A stretch of DNA of 13,224 nt from Bdellovibrionales bacterium. GTDB taxonomy: Bacteria > Bdellovibrionota > UBA2361 > JAGRAS01. A model generated the notes under the pieces. It was not told the DNA's origin. It was given only the letters and a program-made list of their open reading frames with translations, and did no database searches. The first letter of the stretch is position 1. Each line of letters opens with the position of its first letter. Made by a program: the position numbers and the translations under genes. Location of the stretch: contig JAGRAS010000010.1 in assembly GCA_020434465.1 (NCBI GenBank), forward strand, positions 1 through 13,224. The letters are read 5' to 3'. This document shows, in pieces, positions 7,398 through 13,224 of the stretch.

Positions 7398-8477
7398 CTA
7401 AGGTATTTTTACAATCTCAAACTCGCCACCAGTAACAGCGCCAAATTCATCAAATGTGGTTTTGCCAAATGTTACAGTATCAAATTGATTACTTTTAAAA
7501 TAATTTGCTATTTCATCAGGGTTTCTTTTTCCTGCTTTTAAGGCCTCGACTAAAACCCTTCCTGCATCATAAGAATTAGAAGTGCTAAGTATTGGAACAG
7601 ACCCATAAACAGCTTGATAACGATTAAGAAAATCTTCTTTTGGAGCCACTGGCCTTACGTAGTAAATTCCACTTAAAAGTCCTTTATACATTTCTTGATC
7701 TATATAAGCGTCAATATCATGAAAACCATAAAAAGTTTTTTCAGGTAAGATTTCAGATCTTCTTTTTAAGAAAGCTAAACCTGCACTCTCATCAATAAAA
7801 CCAATTATAATCAAATCTGGATTAATAGATTTCAACTGCAAGAGCTTTGGCGTAAAATTGGAGTCACCAATACTTGTATCAATTCTTTTAACAACTTCTA
7901 AGTTTAACTTTGGTGCAAGATTCTGGATAAGATCTGCTGTTGCTTGAAAGTATGGATCTTGATCAAATAATAAAGCGATTTTCTTAAACTTTCTTTCAAG
8001 CATATCCTGCAAAAGTGTCTTTACTTCATTTTCATGATTGTACCACGTAGAAAAAACATAGGGATATTGATCTATATTTTTCTTGTAGATTGAAGGAACA
8101 GCACTTGCAGAGATGGTAAAGATTTTAGCTTGATCCAAAATCGGCAGTACCCCTCTAAAACTATCTAGCCAAGTAGGGCCGATTAAATAATCAACTTTAT
8201 CAATTGTTACTAGTTTTTTTATTGCACTAACTGATCCAAGGTTTGAGCTTTTAGTATCTTCACAAATAAGTTCAAGTTTTTTCCCATCAATTCCTTTAGT
8301 AGAGTTAACATCTTCAACTATAAGTTTTAGAGCGTTTAGTTCACCATTACCCCAGGCTGAGCCAACACCTGTCAGGCTAAAAGCACATCCAATTTTAATT
8401 CTTTGAATATCTTCTGCAAAGGCCACACTATTGATAATTAATAGGCAGCAAAAAATAAAAAGTTTAAGCATTTTCAT
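7398..8477 (-). CDS. Leu/Ile/Val-type periplasmic substrate-binding protein (orphan)
   Basis: 359 residues from the chosen ATG (8477). A signal peptide (1-21) ends AFA before Glu22. The mature part is a type I periplasmic binding protein of the LivJ/Peripla_BP_6 family: IRIGCAFSLTG-like opening (IKIGCAFSLTGVGSAWG), NALKLIVEDVNSTKGIDGKKLELICED, VDYLIGPTWLD, a hinge region KKIALLFDQDPYFQATA, and LSTSNSYDAGRVLVEAL near the end. Such proteins deliver amino acids, amides or aromatic acids to ABC importers, or act as ligand sensors. No permease or ATPase gene is adjacent. The ATG overlaps the trhO stop (TGATG), so it is translated by coupling. A longer reading from 8534 would run inside trhO and bury the signal peptide after 19 residues, so it was not used; ATG 8471 is an alternative. 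The ligand cannot be read from sequence. Confidence 0.88.
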   Translation of the reverse strand: MKMLKLFIFCCLLIINSVAFAEDIQRIKIGCAFSLTGVGSAWGNGELNALKLIVEDVNSTKGIDGKKLELICEDTKSSNLGSVSAIKKLVTIDKVDYLIGPTWLDSFRGVLPILDQAKIFTISASAVPSIYKKNIDQYPYVFSTWYNHENEVKTLLQDMLERKFKKIALLFDQDPYFQATADLIQNLAPKLNLEVVKRIDTSIGDSNFTPKLLQLKSINPDLIIIGFIDESAGLAFLKRRSEILPEKTFYGFHDIDAYIDQEMYKGLLSGIYYVRPVAPKEDFLNRYQAVYGSVPILSTSNSYDAGRVLVEALKAGKRNPDEIANYFKSNQFDTVTFGKTTFDEFGAVTGGEFEIVKIP

Positions 8478-9376
8478 CACGCAGCTTTTGGGGGCAATGA
8501 TCTTGAAAAATGATGACGACAATTTTTTGAGCAAGTTCTATTAACAGAATTTTTTTCTAAACACTTATTACAAACAACTGTTGGGGTAGCACACTGCTCA
8601 CAGTTAAAATGAACATTACCAGGATCTCCGCAATGCGGGCATAATTTGTATTTTTTTGAAGGCAAAAGATTAGAATCTACAGCAACTCGATGATCAAAAA
8701 CGAAGCACTCTCCGTTCCAGTAACCGTTGGGAAATTCTTCTAGATATTTTAAAATACCGCCGTTAAGTTGATAGACGTTTTCATAACCTTTTAACTTCAT
8801 ATCCAAGGCAGCTTTTTCACAACGAATACCACCAGTGCAGTACATCAATATAGGTTTATCTTTTGGTAAGTCAGCTTTATCTACATAGTCTTTAAACTCT
8901 GTAAACTTATCAATCTGCGGATCTATTGCACCTTTAAACATTCCAATTGCAGTTTCATATTTATTTCGAGTATCAATTAGAACAACTTCTTCCTCTGCAA
9001 TCATCCGATGCCATTCTTCGGGGTCTATATGAGAATTATCTTTTCCTGACCCTTTTGGCTTTATTGCTTCGTCGAAAGTAACAATTTCATTTTTTATTTT
9101 TACTTTATAGCGTTTAAACGGCCTTGAATCTGAAAAGCTATCTTTAAAAACCACTTCTTCAGTTCCAGCTAAATCAAGAATGGTTTTTTTAAATTTTTCA
9201 ATTTCATCTGTTGGGCCAGCAATGGTTCCATTTAAACCTTCCGGAGCTAATAAAATCAATCCACAAAAATCTGGGTTTTCTCCAAACTGTTCTAAGGCTA
9301 GGCGCCTGCGCTCAAGCTCTGCTGAGTCAACTTGTTGAAAGTAGTATACTGCAACTATATGAAATTTCTGGGTCAT
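8477..9376 (-). CDS. trhO: tRNA uridine(34) hydroxylase, rhodanese family
   Basis: A 299-residue TrhO (YceA/UPF0176 family) protein. The E. coli member makes 5-hydroxyuridine at tRNA wobble position 34 using oxygen. The N-terminal acylphosphatase-like domain (1-95) includes LLAPEGLNGTIAG; the rhodanese domain (115-220) includes LIDTRNKYETAIGMFKGA and the active loop YCTGGIRCEKAA with catalytic-position Cys180 and conserved Cys186. GECFVFDHRVAV follows, as in the family. The C-terminus (246-286) has eight cysteines: CPHCG, CEQC, CNKC, then C282 and C286. That looks like a double zinc-binding module; metal binding is inferred. The enzyme acts in the cytosol. It is upstream of and coupled to the binding-protein gene, an unexpected pairing. 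No SD precedes the ATG at 9376; the domain begins immediately after it, and an in-frame TGA lies five codons upstream, so no longer start is possible. Confidence 0.94.
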   Translation of the reverse strand: MTQKFHIVAVYYFQQVDSAELERRRLALEQFGENPDFCGLILLAPEGLNGTIAGPTDEIEKFKKTILDLAGTEEVVFKDSFSDSRPFKRYKVKIKNEIVTFDEAIKPKGSGKDNSHIDPEEWHRMIAEEEVVLIDTRNKYETAIGMFKGAIDPQIDKFTEFKDYVDKADLPKDKPILMYCTGGIRCEKAALDMKLKGYENVYQLNGGILKYLEEFPNGYWNGECFVFDHRVAVDSNLLPSKKYKLCPHCGDPGNVHFNCEQCATPTVVCNKCLEKNSVNRTCSKNCRHHFSRSLPPKAA

Positions 9377-9391
9377 GTTGAAATGAGGATC

Positions 9392-9535
9392 TCACAGCCA
9401 AAAAACTTTTTCAAGTTCATAGCTACAGCTAGCGGCATTTGGAATCTGAGCTTTTCCGTTAGCTGGAGCATTTTTAAAACATGTAAACTCTAGCTTTCTT
9501 AGGACTATATTTTTTGCGCTGTAGATATTACTCAA
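9392..9535 (-). CDS. Possible 47-residue small protein upstream of trhO
   Basis: An open frame of 47 codons from TTG 9535 to TGA (9392-9394), 15 nt before the trhO ATG and in the same frame as trhO. The translation looks protein-like rather than AT-biased noise: it includes LRKLEFTCFKNAPANGKAQ and AASCSYELEKVFWL, with two cysteines, varied residues and no poly-Lys/Asn runs. An AGG at 9544-9546 is 8 nt before the TTG, a weak SD; a TAG stop lies three codons further upstream. There is no ATG. It could be a real small gene leading the trhO operon, a leader peptide affecting trhO translation (which lacks its own SD), or a remnant of a longer gene. I recognise no family. Confidence 0.3.
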   Translation of the reverse strand: MSNIYSAKNIVLRKLEFTCFKNAPANGKAQIPNAASCSYELEKVFWL

Positions 9536-9699
9536 GTTAAATACCTAATCCTATAAGTCCTTTAACTATCTATAATAATTATTTTTTTCTTAGCAGCTTT
9601 AAACTTATAATCATTATAAATCTTCATGTATTAGTATACATTCTATCATCGAAACAACATAATATTGGTGGATTTTAAAATTACTAAGGAGTACTTAAG
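9536..9699. promoter_or_regulatory. Divergent control region with two perfect dyads
   Basis: This stretch separates the trhO group (minus) from the orphan gene at 9700 (plus) and is strongly AT-rich. It contains TTATAAT-C-ATTATAA (9605-9619), a perfect 7-bp dyad carrying TATAAT on both strands. It also contains ATGTAT-TAGT-ATACAT (9626-9641), a perfect 6-bp dyad with a 4-nt centre. Another TATAAT is at 9571-9576. I could not find convincing -35 boxes at the right spacing. The dyads could be operator sites or chance in AT-rich DNA. The whole gene gap, 9377-9699, holds only these sites and the small candidate ORF. Confidence 0.35.
9686..9691 (+). promoter_or_regulatory. Strong ribosome binding site for the orphan gene
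   Basis: AAGGAG, 8 nt before ATG 9700. It is among the strongest SDs in the window, matched only by the one before clpA, and fixes the start. Confidence 0.75.
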
Positions 9700-10839
9700 A
9701 TGCACTCAGATAAAGCAATACCACATGCGCTACTTTATTCAGTTGAATCTAAAATGCAACGTGCCGTAGAAAGAGCAGTTGATAAAATGAGAGATACTCA
9801 CACGTTATCTGGGGAGATTACTATAAATCCAGAAGATGGGCATCAAAAAGTAGATACATCAAAAATGTCTATTACTTTAAGAGATGACATTAAATTAAAT
9901 CAATTCCAAGTTCCTCGTGTAAAACAATCTATCTACCATTGTGCTTTGTCTGGGCATGCCACAGCAGAGCACCAAGCATTAGCAGATTCAATTATTGCAG
10001 AACTAGCAGAACAGTTTGATTTAAGCGTAGAAAAATTTAATTTTTTAAGATTTAAGACTCTTCCTGCTTTTACATTTTTTGTTCTTAGTGATTCTGTCCA
10101 AGTTGTTTTTCGTGATCGGCCTTCTCCAATGCTTCCCACCCAAGGGCATCCCACTCTAGATTCTAAAGAAATATTCACCAGAAAAGATCCTGGCTTATTT
10201 AGTCACATGTCGTTTGAACCAAAACCAGTTGATCTTTTTATTTTTGATAAAGAAGAACTTGGAAAAGAAATTTTTCCTAACCCACTACGAAAAATTAAAA
10301 AGCCTAGAGAATTTAAATTGCTTGCTTCTTCTCAAAAGGAGGTTTTTACAGACCCCGAGAGAGGAAGATTTCAAAAGCCATATATTGGTGAATTTACTGA
10401 AAGTGGTGCAAAAAGAACATTTCCTGATCTTTCTTTAACTGCTGATCCGTCAACTGGTGAAGCATTAGATGCATCTATTTTTGGAATCACATTCGAACAA
10501 AATGTTGAAACTATAAGACGATCTTTTCTTAAACTAGCTGAAACTTATCCTCTTAAATCTATTTCATTTTCAATAGAAATTAATAAGGGTGATGTTGTTT
10601 CAGTAAAACCGCAATTTATTGGAGACGCTCAAGCTACATACACCCCGTCAACTGAAAGTGCCGAAAAACTTGAAGATGTACTAGGCAAATTTGCAAATGA
10701 TCTTAGGCTTTCACTTAAATTGTCAAGTTTAATTGGAAAAATGACAAATGCTAGACTCTCTCTTGAATTTGCACCTTCAGCAATTGATCATGTGGTAAAT
10801 TATACTTTAAAATCAGAAGCGGTTACTCCTAAGAAGTAA
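9700..10839 (+). CDS. Hypothetical cytosolic protein, unrecognised family
   Basis: 379 residues; I do not recognise it. There is no signal peptide or membrane segment, so it is probably cytosolic. Residues 1-31 look helical and charged (ESKMQRAVERAVDKMRD). Residues 36-140 mix strands and one helix: KMSITLRDDIKLNQ, ATAEHQALADSIIAELAEQ, LPAFTFFVLSDSVQVVFRD. The middle (141-255) is rich in Pro, Lys and Phe (for example GRFQKPYIGEFTESG) and looks loop-rich. The C-terminal part (256-373) returns to helix-strand order: IRRSFLKLAETYPLKSISFSIEIN, AEKLEDVLGKFANDLRLSLKL. Cys81 is the only cysteine. Codon use and composition look like the neighbours, so there is no sign of recent transfer. It is monocistronic, with a strong SD, upstream dyads and a terminator hairpin at its stop, which suggests a well expressed, separately regulated gene. 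No catalytic motif is visible. Confidence 0.85.
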   Translation: MHSDKAIPHALLYSVESKMQRAVERAVDKMRDTHTLSGEITINPEDGHQKVDTSKMSITLRDDIKLNQFQVPRVKQSIYHCALSGHATAEHQALADSIIAELAEQFDLSVEKFNFLRFKTLPAFTFFVLSDSVQVVFRDRPSPMLPTQGHPTLDSKEIFTRKDPGLFSHMSFEPKPVDLFIFDKEELGKEIFPNPLRKIKKPREFKLLASSQKEVFTDPERGRFQKPYIGEFTESGAKRTFPDLSLTADPSTGEALDASIFGITFEQNVETIRRSFLKLAETYPLKSISFSIEINKGDVVSVKPQFIGDAQATYTPSTESAEKLEDVLGKFANDLRLSLKLSSLIGKMTNARLSLEFAPSAIDHVVNYTLKSEAVTPKK

Positions 10840-10853
10840 AATTTGCTTCTTAG
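10829..10853 (+). terminator. Hairpin terminator overlapping the stop codon
   Basis: CTAAGAAG (10829-10836) and CTTCTTAG (10846-10853) form a perfect 8-bp stem with a 9-nt loop that contains the TAA stop (10837-10839). The plus-strand tail is T-rich (TTTCGCTTT). The stem is AT-rich, so termination may be leaky. No T tract follows on the minus strand, so it should not serve clpA. Confidence 0.55.
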
Positions 10854-10883
10854 TTTCGCTTTAAATTATTAGAAAGGGTCTCA

Positions 10884-13139
10884 TTAGTATTTAAATCTTA
10901 TTTCTTGATTAATAAGATCTACTTTAACATGCCCTCCTTTTTTAAGTTTACCGAATAGTATTTCATCAGTTAAAGGATCTTTAATCTCTTTTTGAATTAT
11001 TCGTGACATTGGGCGAGCCCCAAGTAAAGGATCAAAGCCTTTCTTGGCTAACCAGGATTTTGCAGCCTTAGAAAGTTCAAAGCTAATTTTTCTTTCTCCA
11101 AGTTGCCGCTCCAATTCTGCTACAAATTTGTCAACTATTAGCTCAATAACATCTTCTGGTAATGATTCAAAATATATTATCTCATCCAAGCGATTTCTAA
11201 ATTCTGGTTTGAAAAGTTTTTTTATTGCCTCGCTTTGATTGCCGCCAACTTTTAAATTACCAAAACCAATAGATGCAGATCTTTCTGAGCCTGCATTTGT
11301 GGTCATAATAATTATTGTATTTCTAAAATCTGCTTTCTTACCATGAGAATCTGTTAACATTGCATCGTCCATAACCTGAAGCAAAATGTTAAATATATCG
11401 GTGTGGGCTTTCTCAATTTCATCAAGCAGTAGAACACAATAAGGATGTTTTCTTACTAAATCTGTTAGCTGACCACCTTCTTCATATCCAACGTAACCTG
11501 GAGGGGCGCCAATTAGCCTAGCTACTGCATGCTTTTCCATATACTCGCTCATATCAAAGCGATGAAAAGCGATTCCTAATTCAAAAGCTAGTGCCTTAGC
11601 TAACTCTGTTTTTCCGACGCCGGTGGGTCCCGCAAACAAGAAAGATCCTACTGGGCGGCCTTCTGGCTTAAGGTTTGCCCGGCTCCTTTTAATTGCTTGA
11701 GAGACTGCTTCAACAGCTTTGTCTTGACCAAAAACTCTATTTTTAATGTCTTTGGCTAGGCTTTTTAATTTTTCTTCATCATCAGAATCAACAGCCTTTA
11801 TTGGAACTCTGGCTATTAAACTTACCACTCGTTCAATATCCTTTTCTGTTAACTTAGTTTTTCTTTTGTTTTTTGCTAATAAATTATTTGCTGCACCTGC
11901 TTCATCAATAACGTCTACAGCTTTATCTGGTAAAAATCTATCATTTATGTGTTTTGCAGAAAGTTCAGCAGCAGCTTTTAAAGCGCTTTTTGAATAAACA
12001 ACTTTATGATGCTCTTCAAATCTACTTTTAAGCCCTTCTAAAATTTTTACAGTTTGGTCGATACTTGGTTCACGTATTTCAATATTAGAAAATCTTCTAA
12101 CTAACGCGCGATCTTTTTCAAAGTTCTTCTTATAATCTTCATAAGTGGTACTACCAATGATTCTAATTTTTCCTGAGGATAACGCAGGTTTTAATAAGTT
12201 TGCTGCATCCATAGCACCAGTACCAGTTGCACCAGCACCAACTATTTGATGAATCTCATCAATAAATAATATTGGTCTTTTTTGTTTTGAAAGTTCCTTA
12301 ACAACTTTTTTAAGTCTTTCCTCAAACTCGCCTCGATACTTTGTTCCAGCAATTAAGGTGCCAACATTCAAAGATAAAACACTTGCTTGTTTTAAAAATT
12401 CTGGCACATCACCTTTAGCTATCTTTTGTGCTATTGCGCTTGCCATTGCAGTCTTGCCAACTCCCGGGTCTCCAAGAAAAAGTGGATTATTCTTTTCCCG
12501 CCGGCACAGAATTTTGAGCGTGCGCTCAATTTCTTCCTCTCTTCCAATTACAGGATCTAAAAGGCCTTCACGAGCTTGTTGAGTTAAGTCGTCTGTTATT
12601 TTAATAAGCACTTTTGAGCGTAAGCTGCCGGATTGAGCTTCTTCCTCAAACTCCAGTTCATCTTCTAACTCTTCATCTTCAAAAACGTAATCTATTTCAG
12701 TGCCTTTTGTGATGCCATGAGCAACATAATTAATCACATCTAATTTAGTTATTTCTTGTTTCTCTAAAGAATAAGTGGCATAGGAATCTTCTTCTGAAAA
12801 TATTGCAACAAAAACATCTTTGGCTTCAATAATCTCTCTTCCAGATGAGTGAACTTGCATTACAGCAGTTTGTAAAACTCTTTGAACTGATGGGGTTTGC
12901 TTAGGCTCAAATCCTAGTTCTACTTTTTCATTAATAGTTGGAATTTCTTCCTTAAATGAAACTTCTAAATCTTTTCTAATTTCATCAATTTTGCCGCCAC
13001 AGTTTTTAATTATTTCAATAATTTTTTCATCAAATAATAGTGCGTAAAGTAAATGCTCAATGCAAAAAAATTCATGCTGCCTGCTTTGCGCTTCTTTATA
13101 TGCCGCTTCAATAGTATAAGCTAATTCTGTACTAAACAT
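10884..13139 (-). CDS. clpA: ATP-dependent Clp protease ATP-binding subunit ClpA
   Basis: 751 residues from the chosen ATG, close to the E. coli length. ClpA is the AAA+ hexamer that unfolds substrates and feeds them to ClpP in the cytosol. The N-domain (1-140) begins FSTELAYTIEAAYKEAQ and carries EHLLYALL; it is followed by a very acidic linker (about 150-167, EDEELEDELEFEEE). D1 has Walker A GDPGVGKT (223-230) and Walker B ILFIDE (290-295). D2 has Walker A GPTGVGKT (504-511), Walker B LLLDE (570-574) and the ClpP-docking tripeptide IGF (624-626). FRNRLDEIIYF and GARPMSRIIQ complete D2. The start at 13139 has SD GGAGGA 5-6 nt upstream and overlaps the clpS stop (TAATG); an in-frame ATG at 13160 adds 7 residues but lies within clpS and would lack this SD. 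clpP is not in the window. Confidence 0.97.
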   Translation of the reverse strand: MFSTELAYTIEAAYKEAQSRQHEFFCIEHLLYALLFDEKIIEIIKNCGGKIDEIRKDLEVSFKEEIPTINEKVELGFEPKQTPSVQRVLQTAVMQVHSSGREIIEAKDVFVAIFSEEDSYATYSLEKQEITKLDVINYVAHGITKGTEIDYVFEDEELEDELEFEEEAQSGSLRSKVLIKITDDLTQQAREGLLDPVIGREEEIERTLKILCRREKNNPLFLGDPGVGKTAMASAIAQKIAKGDVPEFLKQASVLSLNVGTLIAGTKYRGEFEERLKKVVKELSKQKRPILFIDEIHQIVGAGATGTGAMDAANLLKPALSSGKIRIIGSTTYEDYKKNFEKDRALVRRFSNIEIREPSIDQTVKILEGLKSRFEEHHKVVYSKSALKAAAELSAKHINDRFLPDKAVDVIDEAGAANNLLAKNKRKTKLTEKDIERVVSLIARVPIKAVDSDDEEKLKSLAKDIKNRVFGQDKAVEAVSQAIKRSRANLKPEGRPVGSFLFAGPTGVGKTELAKALAFELGIAFHRFDMSEYMEKHAVARLIGAPPGYVGYEEGGQLTDLVRKHPYCVLLLDEIEKAHTDIFNILLQVMDDAMLTDSHGKKADFRNTIIIMTTNAGSERSASIGFGNLKVGGNQSEAIKKLFKPEFRNRLDEIIYFESLPEDVIELIVDKFVAELERQLGERKISFELSKAAKSWLAKKGFDPLLGARPMSRIIQKEIKDPLTDEILFGKLKKGGHVKVDLINQEIRFKY

Positions 13140-13224
13140 TAAGCTTCCTCCATGGAACACTTTAAAGGAAAACCATTGGATGTGGCCAGATCATGGACTT
13201 TTAAAATTTTTGCTTCAGCAATTT
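13139..13224 (-). CDS. clpS: ATP-dependent Clp protease adaptor ClpS (3' end only)
   Basis: The last 27 codons and stop of a gene entering from the right edge. The frame reads IAEAKILKVHDLATSNG then FPLKCSMEEA and TAA. This matches the conserved ClpS C-terminus, in which a helix after the AE...V segment leads to the closing PL-C-ME-A sequence. ClpS binds the ClpA N-domain and delivers N-degron substrates. The stop overlaps the clpA ATG by one base, so the pair is translationally coupled. The start and the ligand-binding region are outside the window. Confidence 0.9.
   Translation of the reverse strand, partial: IAEAKILKVHDLATSNGFPLKCSMEEA
13145..13151 (-). promoter_or_regulatory. Ribosome binding site for clpA
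   Basis: GGAGGAA on the minus strand, 5 nt before ATG 13139, inside the last codons of clpS (Met-Glu-Glu). It decides between the two in-frame ATGs of clpA. Confidence 0.75.

Noticed and set aside
8478..8534. N-terminal extension of the binding protein by 19 residues
   Set aside because: It would overlap the end of trhO and place the signal peptide internally; the TGATG-coupled ATG gives a normal signal peptide.
9373..9471. Second short minus-strand frame overlapping the trhO start by ATGA (32 codons)
   Set aside because: It has no SD, overlaps the better candidate at 9392-9535 and has a less protein-like composition.
11044..12582. Several plus-strand open frames inside clpA
   Set aside because: They are antisense shadows of conserved ClpA codons, with low-complexity Ser/Phe/Leu products and no SD.

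Overview
The window is AT-rich, densely coded bacterial DNA from a Gram-negative organism. Evidence for an outer membrane includes two lipoprotein signal sequences, a beta-barrel protein ending in Trp, and periplasmic signal peptides. The mix of a paired M16 peptidase operon, a cytosolic receiver-histidine kinase, TrhO and ClpS-ClpA suggests a proteobacterial or Bdellovibrio/delta-like lineage. That placement is inference; nothing here fixes the taxon. No rRNA, tRNA, CRISPR array, IS element or phage gene is visible.

Layout. (1) 1-4195, all minus strand, is a compact operon read right to left. It holds a catalytic M16 zinc peptidase (HxxEH), a lipoprotein M16 partner lacking the zinc motif (4-bp ATGA overlap), a glycine-zipper/OmpA-like lipoprotein, and a receiver-like protein that runs off the left edge and lacks the phosphorylation residues. 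(2) 4196-4390 is a spacer with an odd GC-richer core that looks coding in two frames and may be an interspersed repeat. (3) 4391-5518 (minus) is a soluble REC-HisKA-HATPase protein with a TTG start. It is divergent from fabD (5757-6689, plus), with a promoter-bearing spacer between them. (4) 6739-7302 (minus) is a small outer-membrane barrel protein, convergent with fabD. (5) 7398-9376 (minus) is trhO, translationally coupled (TGATG) to an orphan Leu/Ile/Val-type periplasmic binding protein. A possible 47-codon ORF sits just upstream, in the same frame as trhO. (6) 9536-9699 is a divergent control region with two perfect dyads. It leads into an unrecognised 379-residue cytosolic protein (9700-10839, plus) that has the best ribosome binding site in the window and ends in a hairpin terminator. 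(7) 10884-13224 (minus) is clpA preceded by the last 27 codons of clpS, with stop and start overlapping in TAATG.

How the genes work together. The envelope operon (region 1) probably makes a periplasmic M16 heterodimer, one half membrane-anchored, plus a peptidoglycan-binding lipoprotein. ClpS-ClpA is the cytosolic N-degron unfoldase system. FabD feeds malonyl-ACP to fatty acid synthesis and TrhO hydroxylates wobble uridine. Most genes are housekeeping. The least explained items are the 379-residue protein, the degenerate receiver, the 4246-4390 spacer element and the small ORF before trhO.
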